64,000 nucleotides of DNA from DATMRS01 sp035566015 (lineage in GTDB: Bacteria > Pseudomonadota > Alphaproteobacteria > Sphingomonadales > Sphingomonadaceae): assembly GCA_035566015.1 (NCBI GenBank), contig DATMRS010000014.1, positions 1-64,000 on the forward strand, written 5' to 3'. The translations under genes and the position numbers were made by a program. Below the pieces are notes generated by a model. It saw nothing but the letters and a program-made list of their open reading frames with translations, made no database searches and had not been told where the DNA came from. This document shows positions 8,231-17,282 of the stretch, piece after piece. Numbering within the stretch: position 1 is the stretch's first letter; each line of letters starts with the position of its first letter.

Positions 8231-8578
8231 CTATCGCCTGAGCGCGCCGGCGGCGAGCCAGAGCCAGCCGGCGATCATCGCGATGCCGCCGATCGGCGTG
8301 ACCGCGCCCAGCCAGCGCGGCGCGCCGAACGCCATCGCGTAGAGCGTGCCCGCGAACAGCGCGCTGCCCAGCACGAACAGCCAGGGCACGATCCGCGCCT
8401 TCGCCGCCTGCAACACCGCGATCGCGGCGACGGCGTGGACGAGCTGATAGCTGCCGCCCGTCCGCAGCCATTCGGCGGCGCGGCCCGACGTGCCGTGCGC
8501 CGCGAAAGCGCCCGCCGCCACCGCGACCGCGCCCGACAGCGCGGCCAGCGCCATTATCGCATTTCCGCCCTTCTTCAT
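8231..8578 (-). CDS. DUF423 small membrane protein
   Basis: A 115-residue protein with four hydrophobic segments and the DUF423 features AGAFAAHG near the N-terminus, YQLVHAVA in the middle and TPIGGIAMIAGW near the end. The function of DUF423 proteins is unknown; they are common inner-membrane proteins in Proteobacteria. Its ATG overlaps the stop of the upstream antiporter gene by four bases, so it is the last gene of a minus-strand run from radA. Confidence 0.88.
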   Translation of the reverse strand: MKKGGNAIMALAALSGAVAVAAGAFAAHGTSGRAAEWLRTGGSYQLVHAVAAIAVLQAAKARIVPWLFVLGSALFAGTLYAMAFGAPRWLGAVTPIGGIAMIAGWLWLAAGALRR

Positions 8579-10347
8579 GATCCCTCCGGTTCCCAGGAGC
8601 GGCCCGGCGCGAACATCATGTCGCGCGCGGCGCGCAGATCGCCTTCGCGGCCCTGAATCTCCAGCCGGGCAGTATCGCGCCGGCGATATTCCTGCTCGAT
8701 CCGGTCCACCTCGTCATCCTCGACGCCCAGCACCTCAAGCGCGCGCCGCCCCATGCACACCGCCGATTCGAACACGTCGCGCACCACGCCCTTGAGGTCG
8801 AGCCCGTCGAGCCGGAGCAGATGCCGTCGATCGAACACGCGCACCAGCACCGCCGCCTGCCGGAATGTCTCCAGCACGGGCTTCAGCGTCTCGGCGTCGA
8901 GCGCGTCGCCGTCCATGCAGAAGATGATCGCCTGCGCCTCTTCCGCGCCGGCCTGGCGGAGCAGGTCGATCCGCGTGCCGTCGCCATAATAGACCTTGGC
9001 GCCGAACCCGACCGTCCGATCGATCTGGCCGGGATTCGAATCGATCAGCGTGACGGTGAAGGCGCGCGCCATCAGCATCTGCGCCACCGTCTGTCCAAAG
9101 CGGCCATAGCCGATGACGATCGCGCGCGCCGGCTCCGCCGCCTCTGGCCCTTCGAGATCCTCGTCCTGGCGGTTGCCCATGTTGCTGAAACGACGCGCGA
9201 TCATCATCAGGAACGGCGTCGTCGCCATCGACAGCGTCACCACCGCGTCGAACAGGCTCGCCGCCTCGGGCGCGATGAGCTGCGCGGTCGAGGCTTGCGC
9301 GAACAGCACGAAGCCGAACTCGCCGCCCTGGCTCAGCAGCAGCCCCATCGCGAAGGCGGGGCGCGTCGCCACCCCGAACAGGCGGGCCAGCAGGAAGATC
9401 ACCCCCGTCTTCACCGCCACCAGCGTCACCGCAAGCCCCGCGACGAACGCCGGCCGCGCGGCGATGACGTTCAGGTCGAGCAGCATGCCGACCGCAAGGA
9501 AGAAAAGCCCGAGCAGCACCGTGCGGAACGGCTCGACATCGGCCTCGATCTCGTGCCGATAAGGCGAATCGGCCAGCATCACCCCCGCGACGAACGCGCC
9601 CAGCGCGGCCGAGAGGTGCAGTGTCTCCATCACCGCCGCGCTCGCCAGCACGGTGAACAGGCCGGCGAAGATGAACAGCTCGCGCTCGCCCAGTCTGGCG
9701 ATCAGGCGGAACAGCGGATTGAGGATATAGCGCCCCGCCAGCACGAGCCCGATCACGGCGCCGACGGTATAAAGCGCGAGCTGCCAGCCCGGCGGCACGC
9801 TGTCGTCCACCGGCGCGCGCGACAAAGCGGCGATGATCGTGATCAGCGGCACGATCGACAGATCCTGGAACAGCAGCACCGAGAAGGTCCGTTCGCCGAA
9901 CGGCGTGTTGAGCCTTCCGGAAGAACGCAGCATCGGCAGCACCTGCGCGGTCGAGGAAAGCGCCAGCGGCAGGCCGATCGCGATCGCCGCGCCCATCGTG
10001 AAGCCGGTGAACGCATAGATGACGCCCACCAGCGCAACGCCGCACAGCACGACCTGCGCCAGCCCGAAACCGAAAATGTCGCGACGCAGGCGGAACAGCC
10101 GGCGCGGCTGCAATTCCAGCCCGACGATGAACAGCAGCAGGACGATGCCCAGTTCGGCTATGTCCAGCTTGCTTTCCGCGCCGCCGACCAGCCCCAGCCC
10201 CTGCGGCCCGATCAGCGCGCCGGCGACGAGATAGCCGAGCACCGCGCCGAGGCCGAGCCGGCGAAAAAGGATAACGAAGAACAGGCCCGCGCCCAGCAGC
10301 AGCACCCAGTCGAGCAGCAGCACCGCCGCGGCGGGCGCGTCGCTCAC
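8575..10347 (-). CDS. CPA2 monovalent cation:proton antiporter with RCK domain (KefB/KefC-like)
   Basis: The 590-residue protein has a 12-13-segment Na+/H+ exchanger domain (about residues 10-390, with LGYLVAGALIGP and ELGIVLLLFIVGLELQP typical of CPA2). A TrkA-N/RCK domain follows, starting at IVIGYGRFGQTVAQML (Rossmann glycines). It should exchange K+ or Na+ for H+ across the inner membrane, gated by a nucleotide or glutathione-type ligand. No separate KefF/KefG ancillary subunit is seen next to it. It overlaps the genes on both sides by four bases, which indicates one operon. Confidence 0.9.
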   Translation of the reverse strand: MSDAPAAAVLLLDWVLLLGAGLFFVILFRRLGLGAVLGYLVAGALIGPQGLGLVGGAESKLDIAELGIVLLLFIVGLELQPRRLFRLRRDIFGFGLAQVVLCGVALVGVIYAFTGFTMGAAIAIGLPLALSSTAQVLPMLRSSGRLNTPFGERTFSVLLFQDLSIVPLITIIAALSRAPVDDSVPPGWQLALYTVGAVIGLVLAGRYILNPLFRLIARLGERELFIFAGLFTVLASAAVMETLHLSAALGAFVAGVMLADSPYRHEIEADVEPFRTVLLGLFFLAVGMLLDLNVIAARPAFVAGLAVTLVAVKTGVIFLLARLFGVATRPAFAMGLLLSQGGEFGFVLFAQASTAQLIAPEAASLFDAVVTLSMATTPFLMMIARRFSNMGNRQDEDLEGPEAAEPARAIVIGYGRFGQTVAQMLMARAFTVTLIDSNPGQIDRTVGFGAKVYYGDGTRIDLLRQAGAEEAQAIIFCMDGDALDAETLKPVLETFRQAAVLVRVFDRRHLLRLDGLDLKGVVRDVFESAVCMGRRALEVLGVEDDEVDRIEQEYRRRDTARLEIQGREGDLRAARDMMFAPGRSWEPEGS

Positions 10348-10778
10348 CGGCCGCCCTCCGCGGCCCTGGCGGCGGCCTCGGCCACGGCTTCGAAGGCGAG
10401 GCGGATCGAAGGGTGGCGCGCGCTGTGCGGCCGGGCGGGCCCGAAAATGTCGAGCCCCGGCCAGTCGCCGGGATCGTCGCGCTCACCCGCGAGGAAGGCG
10501 GTCAGCGCATCGCGTGCCGCCGCCAGTTCGCTTACGCTGCGGCCGATCGCATGTGCGCCCATCAACGCCGCCGACGCCTGACCCAGCGCGCAGGCGCGCA
10601 CCTCCTGCCCCAGATCGGTGATGCGTCCTTCCGCGTCGACGCGGACATCGACCGTCACCCGGCTCCCGCAGATCGGCGAGCGCCGTTCGGCCGTGGCCTG
10701 GGGCGCGGGCAGGCGTGCCTGATGCGGGATGCTCGTCGCGAGGCGGAGGATATCTTCATTGTAGAGCGCGGCTGCCAT
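10344..10778 (-). CDS. NifU/IscU-like iron-sulfur scaffold domain protein
   Basis: A 144-residue protein similar to NifU N-terminal/IscU scaffold domains: AALYNEDILRLA opening, first Cys in PICGSRV, second Cys in EVRACALGQASAALM. The third cluster ligand of canonical scaffolds (a Cys close to the end) appears to be absent, where SIRLAFEAVAEA is read instead. It may bind a cluster differently or have another role. The start is set at ATG 10778; ATG 10787 is nine bases upstream. Its stop overlaps the antiporter start. Confidence 0.72.
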   Translation of the reverse strand: MAAALYNEDILRLATSIPHQARLPAPQATAERRSPICGSRVTVDVRVDAEGRITDLGQEVRACALGQASAALMGAHAIGRSVSELAAARDALTAFLAGERDDPGDWPGLDIFGPARPHSARHPSIRLAFEAVAEAAARAAEGGR

Positions 10779-10840
10779 GGCCCGCATGTAGAATGGCTCG
10801 GCTCCCGCCGCTACCGCCCGTGCACAAAAAGCGCCGCCTC

Positions 10841-11389
10841 TCAGTCGCGGCCGGGCTTTTCCTCGCCGATGATCCCCAGCAGGCCGCCCTGCTTGCGCCG
10901 CATCTCGACGAAATCGACGATCGCGCGGCTGCCGGCGTTCAGCAGCAGGAAGCTGCGCGATCCGCGCATCCACGCCGGCCGTTTGGCATGCTCGCCATAG
11001 AGCGTGTCGGTCGCCAGATTGGCGGCAAGGAAGATCAGGATGGCGAGCAGCACCCCCTTCAGCGCGCCGAAGCCAAGGCCGAGCAGCCGGTCGAGCGGGC
11101 CCAGCACCGACTGGCGAGTGCGCCGCCCCAGCGAACCGGCGATCAGCTTGCCGCAGATGAACACCGCGCCGAAGATCAGAGCGAAGCTCAGCACCGCCGC
11201 GCCCGAGGCCGATCCGACCGGCTTCGTCAGATAGAGCACCGCCGGCGGATAGAAGAGCTTCACCGCGATGATCGCCGCCACCCAGGCGAACAGCGACAAT
11301 ATCTCGGTGACGAAGCCGCGCCACACACCCAGCACCGCCCCGCCGCCGACGAGAATCAGCACGATGATGTCGAGAGCGGACAAACCCAT
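10841..11389 (-). CDS. cvpA: CvpA family membrane protein
   Basis: A 182-residue inner-membrane protein with four predicted hydrophobic segments and the CvpA opening (LDIIVLILVGGGAVLGVWRG, about residues 6-25). In E. coli CvpA is needed for colicin V production and bile tolerance; the molecular role is unknown. It sits 10 bp after radA. In many alphaproteobacteria radA-cvpA precede purF, but here a scaffold protein and an antiporter follow instead. The charged tail (about residues 155-182) is cytoplasmic in a simple topology. Confidence 0.87.
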   Translation of the reverse strand: MGLSALDIIVLILVGGGAVLGVWRGFVTEILSLFAWVAAIIAVKLFYPPAVLYLTKPVGSASGAAVLSFALIFGAVFICGKLIAGSLGRRTRQSVLGPLDRLLGLGFGALKGVLLAILIFLAANLATDTLYGEHAKRPAWMRGSRSFLLLNAGSRAIVDFVEMRRKQGGLLGIIGEEKPGRD

Positions 11390-11399
11390 GCACCACGCG

Positions 11400-12770
11400 C
11401 TAGCCGCGCCCCAGCATATGGTCAACGAGGCTGGCAAGCGTTCCGAAGCCGGCGAGCCGCGCCGCGCTCTTGCCGCCCGCAAGCGCGGAGGGGACCAAAG
11501 CGCGCCCGAAGCCCAGCTTCGCCGCCTCCTTGAGGCGCAGCGCGCCATGCGCCACCGGCCGGATCTCGCCCGACAGCGCCACTTCGCCGAACACCACCGT
11601 ATCGGCGGGCAATGATCGTTCCGACAGCGCCGAAACGAGCGCCGCCGCTACCGCCAGATCGGCCGCCGGATCGGCGACGCGATAGCCGCCGGCGATGTTC
11701 AGATAGACTTCCGCCGTCGAGAAGCTGAGACCGCAGCGCGCCTCAAGCACCGCAAGGATCATCGCCAGTCGCCCCGAATCCCAGCCGACCACCGCGCGCC
11801 GGGGCGTCGCGCCGCTCGCGAGCCGCACGACGAGCGCCTGTATCTCGACCAGCACGGGGCGCGTGCCTTCCATCGCCGGGAACACCGTCGCGCCGACCAT
11901 TCCCTCGGCGCGATCGGTGAGGAACAAGGCGCTCGGGTTCGCGACCTCCTCCAGCCCGCCTTCGGCCATCGCGAAGACGCCGATCTCGTCGGTGCCGCCG
12001 AACCGGTTCTTCACCGCGCGCAGCACGCGATACTGGTGGCTGCGCTCGCCCTCGAACGCCAGCACCGTGTCCACCATATGCTCCAGCACGCGCGGCCCCG
12101 CGATCGTGCCGTCCTTCGTGACATGGCCGACGAGCACCAGCGCGGTGCCGCGTTCCTTGGCGAAGCGGATCAGTTCCTGCGCCGAGGCGCGCACCTGGCT
12201 CACCGTGCCGGGCGCGCCTTCGATCAGGTCCGAATGCATCGTCTGGATCGAATCGATCACCAGCAGGGCGGGCGGCTCGCCGCTCGACAGCGTCGTCAAT
12301 ATGTCGCGCACCGACGTCGCCGAGGCGAGCTGCACCGGCGCCTTGCCCAATCCCAGCCGCCGCGCGCGCAGCCGCACCTGATCGGCCGCCTCCTCGCCCG
12401 AAATATAGGCGACGCCCTTGCCTGCCAGCGCCAGCCGCGCCGCCACCTGCAACAGCAGGGTCGACTTGCCGATCCCCGGCTCGCCGCCGATCAAAGTCGC
12501 CGATCCGGTGACGAGCCCGCCGCCCACCGCGCGATCGAACTCGGCGATCCCCGTCGCCATCCGGTCGGGCAGCGCGACCTCGCTGTCGAGCCCGACGAGA
12601 TCGACCGCGCGCCCGCCCGAATGCAGATTATGCCGCGCCGAAAAGACGGTGACGTTCGACAATTCCTCGGCCAGCATATTCCATTCGCCGCACTCGACGC
12701 ACTGTCCCTGCCACTTGTTCGCGACGCCCCCGCACGCCTGGCAGACATAGCGTTTCTGAAGCTTGGCCAT
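11400..12770 (-). CDS. radA: DNA repair protein RadA (branch-migration helicase)
   Basis: The 456-residue protein has the family length and domain order: an N-terminal zinc finger (Cys10, 13, 24, 27), a RecA-like ATPase with Walker A GEPGIGKSTLL (about residues 95-105), the RadA-specific KNRFG motif (about 255), and a C-terminal Lon-protease-like domain. RadA drives branch migration during recombinational repair. The start is ATG 12770 (MAKLQKRYVC); a longer frame to 12821 adds non-conserved residues. It is the first gene of a minus-strand run ending at DUF423, divergent from the patatin gene. Confidence 0.96.
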   Translation of the reverse strand: MAKLQKRYVCQACGGVANKWQGQCVECGEWNMLAEELSNVTVFSARHNLHSGGRAVDLVGLDSEVALPDRMATGIAEFDRAVGGGLVTGSATLIGGEPGIGKSTLLLQVAARLALAGKGVAYISGEEAADQVRLRARRLGLGKAPVQLASATSVRDILTTLSSGEPPALLVIDSIQTMHSDLIEGAPGTVSQVRASAQELIRFAKERGTALVLVGHVTKDGTIAGPRVLEHMVDTVLAFEGERSHQYRVLRAVKNRFGGTDEIGVFAMAEGGLEEVANPSALFLTDRAEGMVGATVFPAMEGTRPVLVEIQALVVRLASGATPRRAVVGWDSGRLAMILAVLEARCGLSFSTAEVYLNIAGGYRVADPAADLAVAAALVSALSERSLPADTVVFGEVALSGEIRPVAHGALRLKEAAKLGFGRALVPSALAGGKSAARLAGFGTLASLVDHMLGRG

Positions 12771-12877
12771 CGTCACCCCGATCTCGAACGAAACGGGAAC
12801 ATATCGGCGGAAATCCTGCATTGCAAGCGGTACTTACCCGCTTGGCAACCCCGCCCCGTCATGCCACCACTCGCGCC

Positions 12878-15181
12878 ATGCGGGAGAAGGAACTCAGGCT
12901 GGCGCTCGTCTGCTATGGCGGCATCAGCCTTGCCGTCTATATGCACGGCATCACGATGGAGATATGGCGGCTCGCCCGCGCCAGCCGGGCCTTCCACGCG
13001 GGCGACGCGCCGGAGGGCGGCAGCCAGGGCGTCTATCGCAAGCTTCTCGAAACGATCGAGGCGAAGGCCGGGCTCCGGCTGCGCGTGCTGGTCGATATCG
13101 TCGCCGGCGCCTCGGCGGGCGGGATCAACGGCGTGTTCCTCGGCCACGCGATCGCCACCGGCCGCTCGCTCGATCCCCTGACCGACATGTGGCTCGAAAG
13201 CGCCGACGCCGACACGCTCACCGATCCCGATGCGCGCCCCTTTTCGCGCGCCAGCAAATTCTGGGCGGTGCCGATCGCGTGGATGGCATCGGGCCGGCCC
13301 GGCGGCACGGTCGAGCGTACCGTCGATCCGGTGGCGCGCGGCGAGGTGCGCGCGAAGCTCTCCCGCTTCGTGCGCGCGCGCTGGTTCGCGCCGCCGTTCA
13401 GCGGGGAGGGTTTCTGCCGGCTGATGCTGACGGCGCTCGATGCGATGGCCGCCGCCCCCGCCGGCCCGCCCCTGCTGCCCGACGGTCAGCCGCTCGATCT
13501 CTATGTCACCGTCACCGATTTCCTCGGCCATCCCGAGCGGCTGGCGATCCATTCGCCCGGCGAGGTGCAGGAGACGGAGCATCGGTTGACGATCGCCTTT
13601 TCCGATCGCGGCGAGAGCCCCAGGCGTCTGGGCTCCGATGCCGAGTTGGCCTTTGCCACGCGCGCCACCTCCAGCTTCCCCGGCGCTTTCCCGCCGTTCA
13701 GCGTCGGCGAGCTTGATCGCGTGCTCGCCGAGGACAACCGCCTCTGGCCCGGGCGCAACGCCTTTCTAGCCCGCGTCCTGCCCCGCCACGTCGCGATCGG
13801 CGCGGCGGAGAGCGCGGTGCTGATCGACGGATCGGTGCTCGCCAACGCGCCCTTCCGCCCGGCGATCGACGCGCTGAAGAACCGCCCGGCGCGGCGCGAG
13901 GTCGATCGCCGTTTCGTCTATATCGATCCCAAGCCTGGCAAGCGCAGCATCCGTTTGGCGAAGGGCGAGGACGAGCTGCCCGGCTTTTTCGCGACGATCT
14001 TCGGCGCGCTGTCGGATATCCCGCGCGAGCAGCCGATCCGCGACAATCTGGAGGCGATCGAGGCGCGGTCGGAGCGGATCAGGCGCATGGCCGCGATCAT
14101 CGCCGCGATCCGCCCCGCCGTCGAGGACACGATCGAGGCGCTGTTCGGCCACACCTTCTTCCTCGACAATCCCACGCCCGCCCGGCTCGGCGCGTGGCGG
14201 CGCAAGGCGCAGGACGCCGCCGCGCGCCAGGCCGGCTACGCCTATGCGTCTTATGGCTATCTGAAGCTCTCCACGATCATCGAGGAGCTTGCGCAGACGA
14301 TCCGGACGCTCGCGCGGGGCGAGCGGCGCGACCTTGGCCCGATCCGCGCCGGCCTGCGCGCGCACGCGATCCGGATCGGCCTGGGCGATCCCGATGCCTG
14401 CTCGGCCACGGGGGCGAGCGATGCGGTGATCCTTTTCCTGCGCGAGCATGATATCAGCTTCCGCATCCGCCGCCTGCGTTCGGTGCTGCGCCGGATCGAG
14501 GCGATAGAGGAAGCCGCCGAGGCCCCGATCGCGGGCATGCAGGCGGTGCGCGACGCCGCTTATGACAGCCTGGCCCTCTATCTCGATCGCCAGATCGACG
14601 ATTTCTTCGGGCCCGACGTGCGCGCGGCGGCGCAGACGGCGTCGGACGATGCCGGCCCCGTGCTCGATGGCATCGCCGCCGCGCGCAATCTGAAGCAGGT
14701 CGATACGCTCGCCGACGATGCGATGGCGTCCGCCCTCGCCCTCCTGCCGAAGCCCGAGCGGCGCACCGTGCTCCTCGCCTATCTCGGCTTCCCCTTCTAC
14801 GATGTCGCCACGCTGCCGCTGCTCCAGGGCGATAGCAGCGGCGAGTTCAACCAGATCAAGGTGGACCGCATCGCCCCCGACGACGCGACCACGATCCGCG
14901 AGGGCGGCGCGGAGGCGACGTTGAAGGGCATCCAGTTCAACAGCTTCGGCGCCTTCTTCAGCCGCGCCTATCGCGAGAATGATTATCTGTGGGGCCGCCT
15001 CCACGGCGCCGACCGGCTGATCGACATCGTCATCTCGACGCTGCCCGAAGGCGCGACGCTGGGCCCCGGCGTCGTGATCGAGCTGAAGAAGGAGGCGTTC
15101 CGCGCGATTCTCGACGACGAACGCGGCCGCCTTGCCGCCATCCCCGATCTGTTCGAGGAACTCGATCGCGAAATCGTCTGA
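12878..15181 (+). CDS. Patatin-like phospholipase, long DUF3376-type
   Basis: A 767-residue protein. The N-terminal patatin domain shows the oxyanion-hole-like LVCYGGISLAVYMHG, the nucleophile elbow GASAGGINGVFLG (Ser of GxSxG, about residue 82) and the catalytic Asp in LIDGSVLANAPF (about residue 320). The rest is a large helical C-terminal region as in DUF3376-type patatins. It should hydrolyse acyl esters of lipids, but the substrate is unknown. No signal peptide is obvious. I chose ATG 12878 because the upstream TTG extension at 12821 is not family-like. Confidence 0.88.
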   Translation: MREKELRLALVCYGGISLAVYMHGITMEIWRLARASRAFHAGDAPEGGSQGVYRKLLETIEAKAGLRLRVLVDIVAGASAGGINGVFLGHAIATGRSLDPLTDMWLESADADTLTDPDARPFSRASKFWAVPIAWMASGRPGGTVERTVDPVARGEVRAKLSRFVRARWFAPPFSGEGFCRLMLTALDAMAAAPAGPPLLPDGQPLDLYVTVTDFLGHPERLAIHSPGEVQETEHRLTIAFSDRGESPRRLGSDAELAFATRATSSFPGAFPPFSVGELDRVLAEDNRLWPGRNAFLARVLPRHVAIGAAESAVLIDGSVLANAPFRPAIDALKNRPARREVDRRFVYIDPKPGKRSIRLAKGEDELPGFFATIFGALSDIPREQPIRDNLEAIEARSERIRRMAAIIAAIRPAVEDTIEALFGHTFFLDNPTPARLGAWRRKAQDAAARQAGYAYASYGYLKLSTIIEELAQTIRTLARGERRDLGPIRAGLRAHAIRIGLGDPDACSATGASDAVILFLREHDISFRIRRLRSVLRRIEAIEEAAEAPIAGMQAVRDAAYDSLALYLDRQIDDFFGPDVRAAAQTASDDAGPVLDGIAAARNLKQVDTLADDAMASALALLPKPERRTVLLAYLGFPFYDVATLPLLQGDSSGEFNQIKVDRIAPDDATTIREGGAEATLKGIQFNSFGAFFSRAYRENDYLWGRLHGADRLIDIVISTLPEGATLGPGVVIELKKEAFRAILDDERGRLAAIPDLFEELDREIV

Positions 15182-15269
15182 GCGGCGAAAGACCGTTTCG
15201 GAATCGCAGCGCTATGGCTATCCCGGCGGCTTCGCCTTAGGATGGCCGCCCAGGGAGTAGCGCCAAGCA

Positions 15270-15596
15270 ATGCAGTTTCTGCGAACCTTGTTCTGGGTCG
15301 TGGCCGCGGTCGTCGCGGTCGCCTTCTCGTACAATAACTGGAAGACGGTGCAGTTCAGCCTGTGGGGCGGGCTGGTCGCCGAGGTGAACCTGCCGCTGCT
15401 GATCTTCGGGGCCTTCCTCGTCGGTCTCGTGCCGCTCTACATCGTTCATCGCGCCGCGCTCTGGCGGTTGCGGCGGCGGCTTGAAGTGGCGGAACGCGCG
15501 CTTGCCGAACTGCGCGGAGTGGACGAGGCGCTGCCCCCGTCCATCGCCGCCGACGCCGCGCTTCCCTCCACCCCCCTGCCGCCGGTGGCCTCATGA
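15270..15596 (+). CDS. LapA-domain (DUF1049) membrane protein
   Basis: A 108-residue protein with two transmembrane segments (about residues 6-24 and 38-62) and the DUF1049 pattern FSYNNWKTVQFSLW between them, then a basic coiled segment RLRRRLEVAERALAEL. E. coli LapA works with LapB in control of lipopolysaccharide synthesis; here only the domain similarity is seen and no lapB is adjacent. It overlaps the pyrF start by four bases, so the two should be cotranscribed. Confidence 0.85.
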   Translation: MQFLRTLFWVVAAVVAVAFSYNNWKTVQFSLWGGLVAEVNLPLLIFGAFLVGLVPLYIVHRAALWRLRRRLEVAERALAELRGVDEALPPSIAADAALPSTPLPPVAS

Positions 15597-16267
15597 CCAA
15601 GCCGATCTACATCGCCCTCGATACGCCCGATCTGGAACGGGCGAAGGCGCTGGCCATGAAGGTCCGTCATCATGTCGGCGGGATCAAGCTCGGCCTCGAA
15701 TTCTTCATGGCGAACGGGCGCGCCGGCGTGCGCGAGATGGCGGCGCTCGATCTGCCGATCTTTCTCGATCTGAAGTTCCACGACATACCCAATACGGTCG
15801 CCAAGGCGGTGCAGGCGCTCCGCCCGCTGGAGCCTGCTATCCTCACGGTTCACGCCTCGGGCGGCCGCGCGATGATGGAGGATGCGAAGGCCGGCGCTCC
15901 GCTCGGCACGAAGGTGGTGGGCGTGACGGTGCTGACCAGCCTCGACGACAAGGATCTCACCTCGGTCGGCCTCCCCCCCGATCCCGAGGCGCAGGTCGAG
16001 CGGCTGACGCTCCTCGCGCGCGAGGCGGGGCTCGACGGCGTCGTCTGCTCGGGCGCCGAGGTGGCGGCGGTGCGCAAGCTCTGGCCCGACGGTTTCCTCG
16101 TCGTGCCCGGCGTCCGCCCCGCCAATGGCGAGGTGGGCGATCAGAAGCGGGTGATGACCCCGCGCGCCGCGCTCGACGCCGGGGCCTCGATCCTCGTCGT
16201 CGGCCGCGCCATCACCGGGGCGGAGGACCCGAGCCGCGCCGTCCGCGCGATCGAAGCGACGCTGTAG
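15593..16267 (+). CDS. pyrF: Orotidine 5'-phosphate decarboxylase
   Basis: PyrF catalyses the last step of UMP synthesis. The 224-residue TIM-barrel protein carries the catalytic signature FLDLKFHDIPNTV (about residues 58-70, Asp-Lys-x-x-Asp), GVTVLTS, VCSGAE and the C-terminal phosphate-binding GRAITGAEDP. It overlaps the lapA-type gene upstream and is followed two bases later by a small phosphatase-like gene. Confidence 0.96.
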   Translation: MTKPIYIALDTPDLERAKALAMKVRHHVGGIKLGLEFFMANGRAGVREMAALDLPIFLDLKFHDIPNTVAKAVQALRPLEPAILTVHASGGRAMMEDAKAGAPLGTKVVGVTVLTSLDDKDLTSVGLPPDPEAQVERLTLLAREAGLDGVVCSGAEVAAVRKLWPDGFLVVPGVRPANGEVGDQKRVMTPRAALDAGASILVVGRAITGAEDPSRAVRAIEATL

Positions 16268-16269
16268 CG

Positions 16270-16701
16270 ATGGCGGACCCGATCACCATCTACAATTGGC
16301 GCCGGCTCGACTCGCGCCTCACGACGTCGGGCCAGCCGACCGAGGAGGAGCTTGGCGCGATCGCCGCGCTCGGCGTCCGCCATATCGTCAATCTCGGCCT
16401 GCACAGCCATGAAAAGGCGTTGCCCGACGAGGCCGGGACGGTTGCCGCGCTCGGCATGGCCTACATCCATCTCCCCGTCGATTTCCAGAATCCGACCGAG
16501 GCCGACTATCTCCGTTTCCGCGCGGTGATGGCCGAACTGGCGGACGTCCCCGTCCACGTCCATTGCATCGCCAATTACCGCGTCTCCGCCTTCCTCTACC
16601 GCTATCGCCGCGAGCAGGGCCTGTCCGAAGCCGAAGCCCGCGCTGACATGGAGGCCGTCTGGCAACCCACCGGCCCCTGGGCGGCCCTCATAGGGGACTG
16701 A
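16270..16701 (+). CDS. Tyrosine-phosphatase-like protein (DSP/DUF442-like)
   Basis: A 143-residue protein of the small dual-specificity phosphatase/DUF442 type: SGQPTEEELGAIAALGVRHIVNL at the start, a general-acid-region candidate in LPVDFQNPTEAD, and the P-loop-like sequence VHCIANYRVSAF (about residues 97-108). The spacing from Cys to Arg here is CX4R, not the CX5R of active tyrosine phosphatases, so activity is doubtful. It lies two bases after pyrF and probably shares its transcript. The physiological role is unknown. Confidence 0.75.
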   Translation: MADPITIYNWRRLDSRLTTSGQPTEEELGAIAALGVRHIVNLGLHSHEKALPDEAGTVAALGMAYIHLPVDFQNPTEADYLRFRAVMAELADVPVHVHCIANYRVSAFLYRYRREQGLSEAEARADMEAVWQPTGPWAALIGD

Positions 16702-16703
16702 AC

Positions 16704-17225
16704 CGCCGCCCACGGATTCCGGCTTCCGCCGGAATGACGGGATTGAGCGGGAGTCGATACGATGCCTTTGGACGGCGCATGGGCCACGCCTTTCCATATC
16801 AACCATTCGTCATTCCGGCGCAGGCGGGAATCCATACAACGACGCGTTTCGTCCTTTGAGCACCGTCAGTGCTTATAGATTCCCGCCTGCGCGGGAACGA
16901 CAGGGTGTGGAATGGCAAAAGCCGCCGCTACCGGCCAAAGGGAGCCATGGGCGCAAACTTACCACCCTTCCCGTCACCCCGACGAAAGTCGGGGTCCACG
17001 GACTCGGCTCACTACCAGTCGAATCGCCGCCCATGGATTCCGTCTTCCGCCGGAATGACGGGATTGAGCGGGAGTCAATACGACGCCTTCGACGGCGCAT
17101 GGGTCCGCCCTTCCATATCAACCATTCGTCATTCCCGCGCAGGCGGGAATCCATACAACGACGCGTTTCGTCCTTTGAGCACCGTCAGTGCTTATAGATT
17201 CCCGCCTGCGCGGGAATGACAGGCA
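16704..17225. repeat. Repeat cluster with a duplicated 200-bp unit
   Basis: This 520-bp gap between the phosphatase and trpF has no gene. It holds two copies of a unit of about 200 bp, at 16704-16903 and 17025-17223, each built as a type C palindrome, a spacer with GGATTGAGCGGGAGTC, and an inverted pair of type A palindromes. Between the copies sits a type B hairpin (about 16971-17012, CCCCGAC-GAAA-GTCGGGG). The copies differ at only a limited number of positions, which points to a recent local duplication. Confidence 0.88.
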
Positions 17226-17282
17226 GGGGGTAACAGCCGACACCTTCGACAAATCGTCCACAAAGGATTAGGGGCTCGCCCC

